NCBI RefSeq assembly: GCF_000721935.1
Contig: NZ_KL585381.1
Location: 150,927-158,625, forward strand
Length of the DNA: 7,699 nt
Direction of reading: 5' to 3'
Source: Streptomyces sp. NRRL WC-3549
Lineage (GTDB): Bacteria; Actinomycetota; Actinomycetes; Streptomycetales; Streptomycetaceae
Below the pieces are notes generated by a model. The model had not been told where the DNA came from. It saw nothing but the letters and a program-made list of their open reading frames with translations, and did not search any database. This document shows positions 5,177 to 7,699 of the stretch, in pieces. How positions within the stretch are numbered: the first letter of the stretch is position 1; the number at the start of each line of letters is the position of its first letter. Position numbers and translations under genes: made by a program.

Positions 5177-7699
5177 CTACACCCCGGCCGCCACCGCCCC
5201 GTGCCGTTCGCGCTCCAGCATCCCGCGCAGCGGCCCGTCCGCCGCGGCCAGTTCCGCGTAGGACCCTCGCTGCACGACCCGGCCCCCGTCGAGCACCAGG
5301 ATCTCGTCGACGGCGTCCAGTCCGGCCAGCCGATGGGTGATCAGCACGGTCGTCCGTCCCCGGGTGGCGTCCAGCAGGTCCGCGGTCAGCGCGTCGGCCG
5401 TCGTCAGGTCGAGGTGTTCCGCCGGCTCGTCGAGGACCAGCACGGGGAAGTCGGCGAGGAGCGCGCGCGCGAGCGCGAGCCGTTGGCGCTGACCGCCCGA
5501 GAGCCGGGCCCCGTGTTCGCCCACCAGGGTGTCGATGCCCTCCGGCAGCGACCGCACCCAGTCCAGCAGCCGGGCACGGGCCAGGGCGTCGTTCAGTTCG
5601 TCGTGCGTCGCACCGGTCCGTGCGAGCCGCAGGTTCTCCCGGAGAGAACTGTCGAAGACGTGCGCGTCCTGCGCGCACAGTCCGACGAACGTCCGGACCG
5701 TGTCGCCGTCCAGTGCGGAGGCGTCCACACCCCCGAGGCGGTACGTCCCCTCCTTCGGGTCCAGGAAGCGCAGCAGGACCTGCGCGAGGGTGGTCTTCCC
5801 CGAGCCGGAGGGTCCCACCACCGCCACACGGCGTCCCGGGGCCAGCGTCAGGTCGACGGATTCCAGGGCATCACGCTCCGCGCCCTGGTACCGCGCGGAC
5901 AGGCCCCGTACGACCAGCGGGAACGGTGAGGCGGGAGCCTCGGCCGGCACGTCGGGTTCCCGCACCGGCAGCGGGGCGTCCAGCACCTCGTGGACCCGTG
6001 CCGCGCTCCGCCCGATCCTCTGGCGGTACTGCACGGCGAGCGGCAGCCCGTTCACCGCTTCGAACGCCGCGAGCGGGGTGAGGACGATGACGGCGAGCTC
6101 CACACCGGCCAGCCGTCCGTCGTGCACCGCGGGAAGACCGACGAGCGCCGCCCCCACGACGGTCAGGCCGCAGATCAGTACGGACAGCCCGGCGCCGAGG
6201 GCGGTCGCCGTCGCGGCGCGCGAGGCGATCACGGTGAGGACCGTGTCGGCCGCCCGCGCCTGCCGCCTGCGCCCGGGCAGCGCACCGGCGACCGTCAGCT
6301 CGGCCGTCCCGGCGAGCAGGTCGGCGACCCGCACCGCGAGAGCCGACCGGGCGGGGGCCAGCCTGCGCTCCGCGTGCCGCGCACAGGCGCCGCTCACCAG
6401 CGGCACGCCGACCCCCGCGAGGACCAGCCCGGCAGCCAGCACGGCCCCCGCCTCCGGGAGCAGCCAGCCGGTGAAGCCCACGGCCCCCACCCCGACCACC
6501 AGCGCGGTCCCGACGGGCAGCAGCCACCGCAGCCAGTAGTCCTGGAGGGCGTCGACATCGAAGACCAGCCGCGACAGCAGGTCTCCGCGCCGCGCCGTAC
6601 GCAGACCGGCGGGCGCGACGCGTTCGAGCCCGCGGTAGACCGAGACCCTGAGTGCGGCGAGCGTCCTGAGCACCGCGTCGTGGGACACCAGCCGCTCCGC
6701 GTACCGGAACACCGCCCGGCCCAGGCCGAAGGCCCTGGTCGCGGTGACCGCCACCATGAGGTACAGCACCGGAGGCTGCTCGGACGCACGTGAGATCAGC
6801 CAGCCGGAGACCGCCATGAGGCCGACGGACGAGCCGACGGCGAGGCTCCCCAGCAGCAGCGCCAGAGCCAGCTTCCCGCGCTCCGCACGGGCGGCCGCCC
6901 GCACCCGGGCGAACACCCTGCCGCCGCCCCGGAAGGACGCCCCTCCCGGCAGAGCGGGCTCTTCCGGGGCAGGCGTTGCGGGGCCGCTCCGGCCGTCCGG
7001 CGCCCGGCCGGCCCCGACGAGCCCCTCGTCCCCCTCCGGCCTGCCGTCCGGCTGTGGCTCCAGCGCCACCACCCGGTCCGCGACCGCGAGCAGCGCCGGG
7101 CGGTGGACCACCAGCAGCACGGTCCGCCCCTCGGCCAGGCGTCGTACCGCGTCGACGATGCCGGCCTCCGTCTCGCCGTCCAGGCTCGCCGTCGGCTCGT
7201 CCAGGAGCAGCAGCGGCCGGTCGGCGAGGAACGCGCGCGCCAGTGCGATCCGTTGCCGCTGGCCTGCGGAGAGACCGGCGCCGTCCTCCCCCAGCAGCGT
7301 GCGCGCCCCCTCCGCGAGCGCGGCCACGAAGTCGTACGCCCCCGCTTCCCGCAGGGCCCTCTCCACCGCGTCGTCCTCCGCGTCGGGGCGCGCCAGCCGT
7401 ACGTTCTCCGCGATCGTCCCGGCGAAGAGGTGAGGGCGCTGGGGCACCCAGGCGATCTGCTCGCGCCAGCGCTCCGGTGACAGGTCCGCCAGGTCGGCCC
7501 CACCGACCTGTACGCGCCCCTCGTCGGGCCGGGTGAAGCCGAGCACCACGTCGAGGAGCGTGGACTTGCCGACGCCGCTCGGGCCGACCAGGGCGACCGT
7601 CTCCCCCGGCTCCACCACCAGGCAGGCCGCGTCCAGCGACGGTTCGGTACGCCCCGGGTGCCGGACGGTCACCCCCTCCAGTACCAGCCGCAGCGAGGC
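5177..7699 (-). CDS. cydDC: Fused CydD-CydC thiol exporter ABC protein, 5' end cut off
   Basis: CydDC is a membrane heterodimeric-type ABC exporter of cysteine and glutathione-like thiols, needed to assemble cytochrome bd oxidase. Streptomycetes commonly encode both halves as one polypeptide. The visible 840 residues begin just before the CydD ATPase, and the N-terminal CydD membrane domain (roughly 330 or more residues expected) lies beyond base 7699. Counting from the window edge, NBD1 has Walker A GPSGVGKS (39-46), Q-loop VPQ (85-87), signature LSAGQ (143-147), Walker B LLLLDEP (163-169) and switch His199. A Pro/Gly/Ala-rich linker (about 210-269) leads into the CydC membrane domain (about 275-549; hallmark [19 protein letters not shown] and [18 protein letters not shown]). 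NBD2 has Walker A GPSGSGKT (629-636), signature LSGGQ (733-737), Walker B VLVLDEP (753-759) followed by AEHLD, and switch His789. Both Walker B glutamates are present, so both sites look catalytically competent. An in-frame GTG at 7670-7672 is internal and is not the start. Confidence 0.95.
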   Translation of the reverse strand, partial: ASLRLVLEGVTVRHPGRTEPSLDAACLVVEPGETVALVGPSGVGKSTLLDVVLGFTRPDEGRVQVGGADLADLSPERWREQIAWVPQRPHLFAGTIAENVRLARPDAEDDAVERALREAGAYDFVAALAEGARTLLGEDGAGLSAGQRQRIALARAFLADRPLLLLDEPTASLDGETEAGIVDAVRRLAEGRTVLLVVHRPALLAVADRVVALEPQPDGRPEGDEGLVGAGRAPDGRSGPATPAPEEPALPGGASFRGGGRVFARVRAAARAERGKLALALLLGSLAVGSSVGLMAVSGWLISRASEQPPVLYLMVAVTATRAFGLGRAVFRYAERLVSHDAVLRTLAALRVSVYRGLERVAPAGLRTARRGDLLSRLVFDVDALQDYWLRWLLPVGTALVVGVGAVGFTGWLLPEAGAVLAAGLVLAGVGVPLVSGACARHAERRLAPARSALAVRVADLLAGTAELTVAGALPGRRRQARAADTVLTVIASRAATATALGAGLSVLICGLTVVGAALVGLPAVHDGRLAGVELAVIVLTPLAAFEAVNGLPLAVQYRQRIGRSAARVHEVLDAPLPVREPDVPAEAPASPFPLVVRGLSARYQGAERDALESVDLTLAPGRRVAVVGPSGSGKTTLAQVLLRFLDPKEGTYRLGGVDASALDGDTVRTFVGLCAQDAHVFDSSLRENLRLARTGATHDELNDALARARLLDWVRSLPEGIDTLVGEHGARLSGGQRQRLALARALLADFPVLVLDEPAEHLDLTTADALTADLLDATRGRTTVLITHRLAGLDAVDEILVLDGGRVVQRGSYAELAAADGPLRGMLERERHGAVAAGV

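Noticed and set aside
3600..5261. 553-codon plus-strand open frame opposite the sensor kinase
   Set aside because: It is a shadow of the kinase coding strand with Arg/Gly/Gln/His-rich composition and no motifs.
1..7699. CRISPR array, tRNA or rRNA gene, insertion sequence
   Set aside because: No regularly spaced repeats, no tRNA cloverleaf signature, and no transposase motifs or terminal inverted repeats were seen when reading both strands.

Overview
The window is about 7.7 kb of very GC-rich DNA with strongly G/C-biased third codon positions, GTG starts and a fused CydD-CydC exporter gene. This points to a Streptomyces or close relative in the Actinomycetota. The first 21 bases are not genomic: they carry the engineered 19-bp Tn5 mosaic end used in Nextera-type libraries, so the contig starts inside an untrimmed adapter and real sequence begins near base 22.

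Layout. Left part, plus strand: a small CcbP-like predicted calcium-binding protein (89-400), then an unrecognised 406-residue protein (453-1673). Next comes an orphan antitoxin-like reading frame (1645-1980). It has no good start, is headed by a (GCCCC)5 pentanucleotide repeat, and ends in an ATGA overlap with a toxin position that holds no intact toxin. From 1981 to 2472 there is no intact gene, only short coding-like tracts in different frames, consistent with decay. A HAD-IIB (Cof-type) phosphatase follows at 2473-3318, plus strand.

Right part, minus strand: a cytosolic GAF-GAF-HisKA_3-HATPase sensor kinase of the DevS/DosT type (3363-5069), converging on the HAD gene across 44 bp. Upstream of it in transcription order is the 3' part of a fused cydDC gene (5177-7699), whose 5' end lies outside the window.

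How the genes may fit together. CydDC is needed to assemble cytochrome bd, a high-affinity terminal oxidase. The kinase that follows in the same direction keeps the His and Tyr that align with the heme ligand and distal-pocket Tyr of mycobacterial DevS. A respiratory oxidase-assembly gene next to a possible heme-based gas or redox sensor is the most coherent biological theme here. No response regulator is visible. I see no CRISPR array, phage, insertion sequence, RNA gene or clearly new multi-gene system. The best leads are the kinase-cydDC pairing, the repeat-headed decayed toxin-antitoxin locus and the unknown 406-residue protein.
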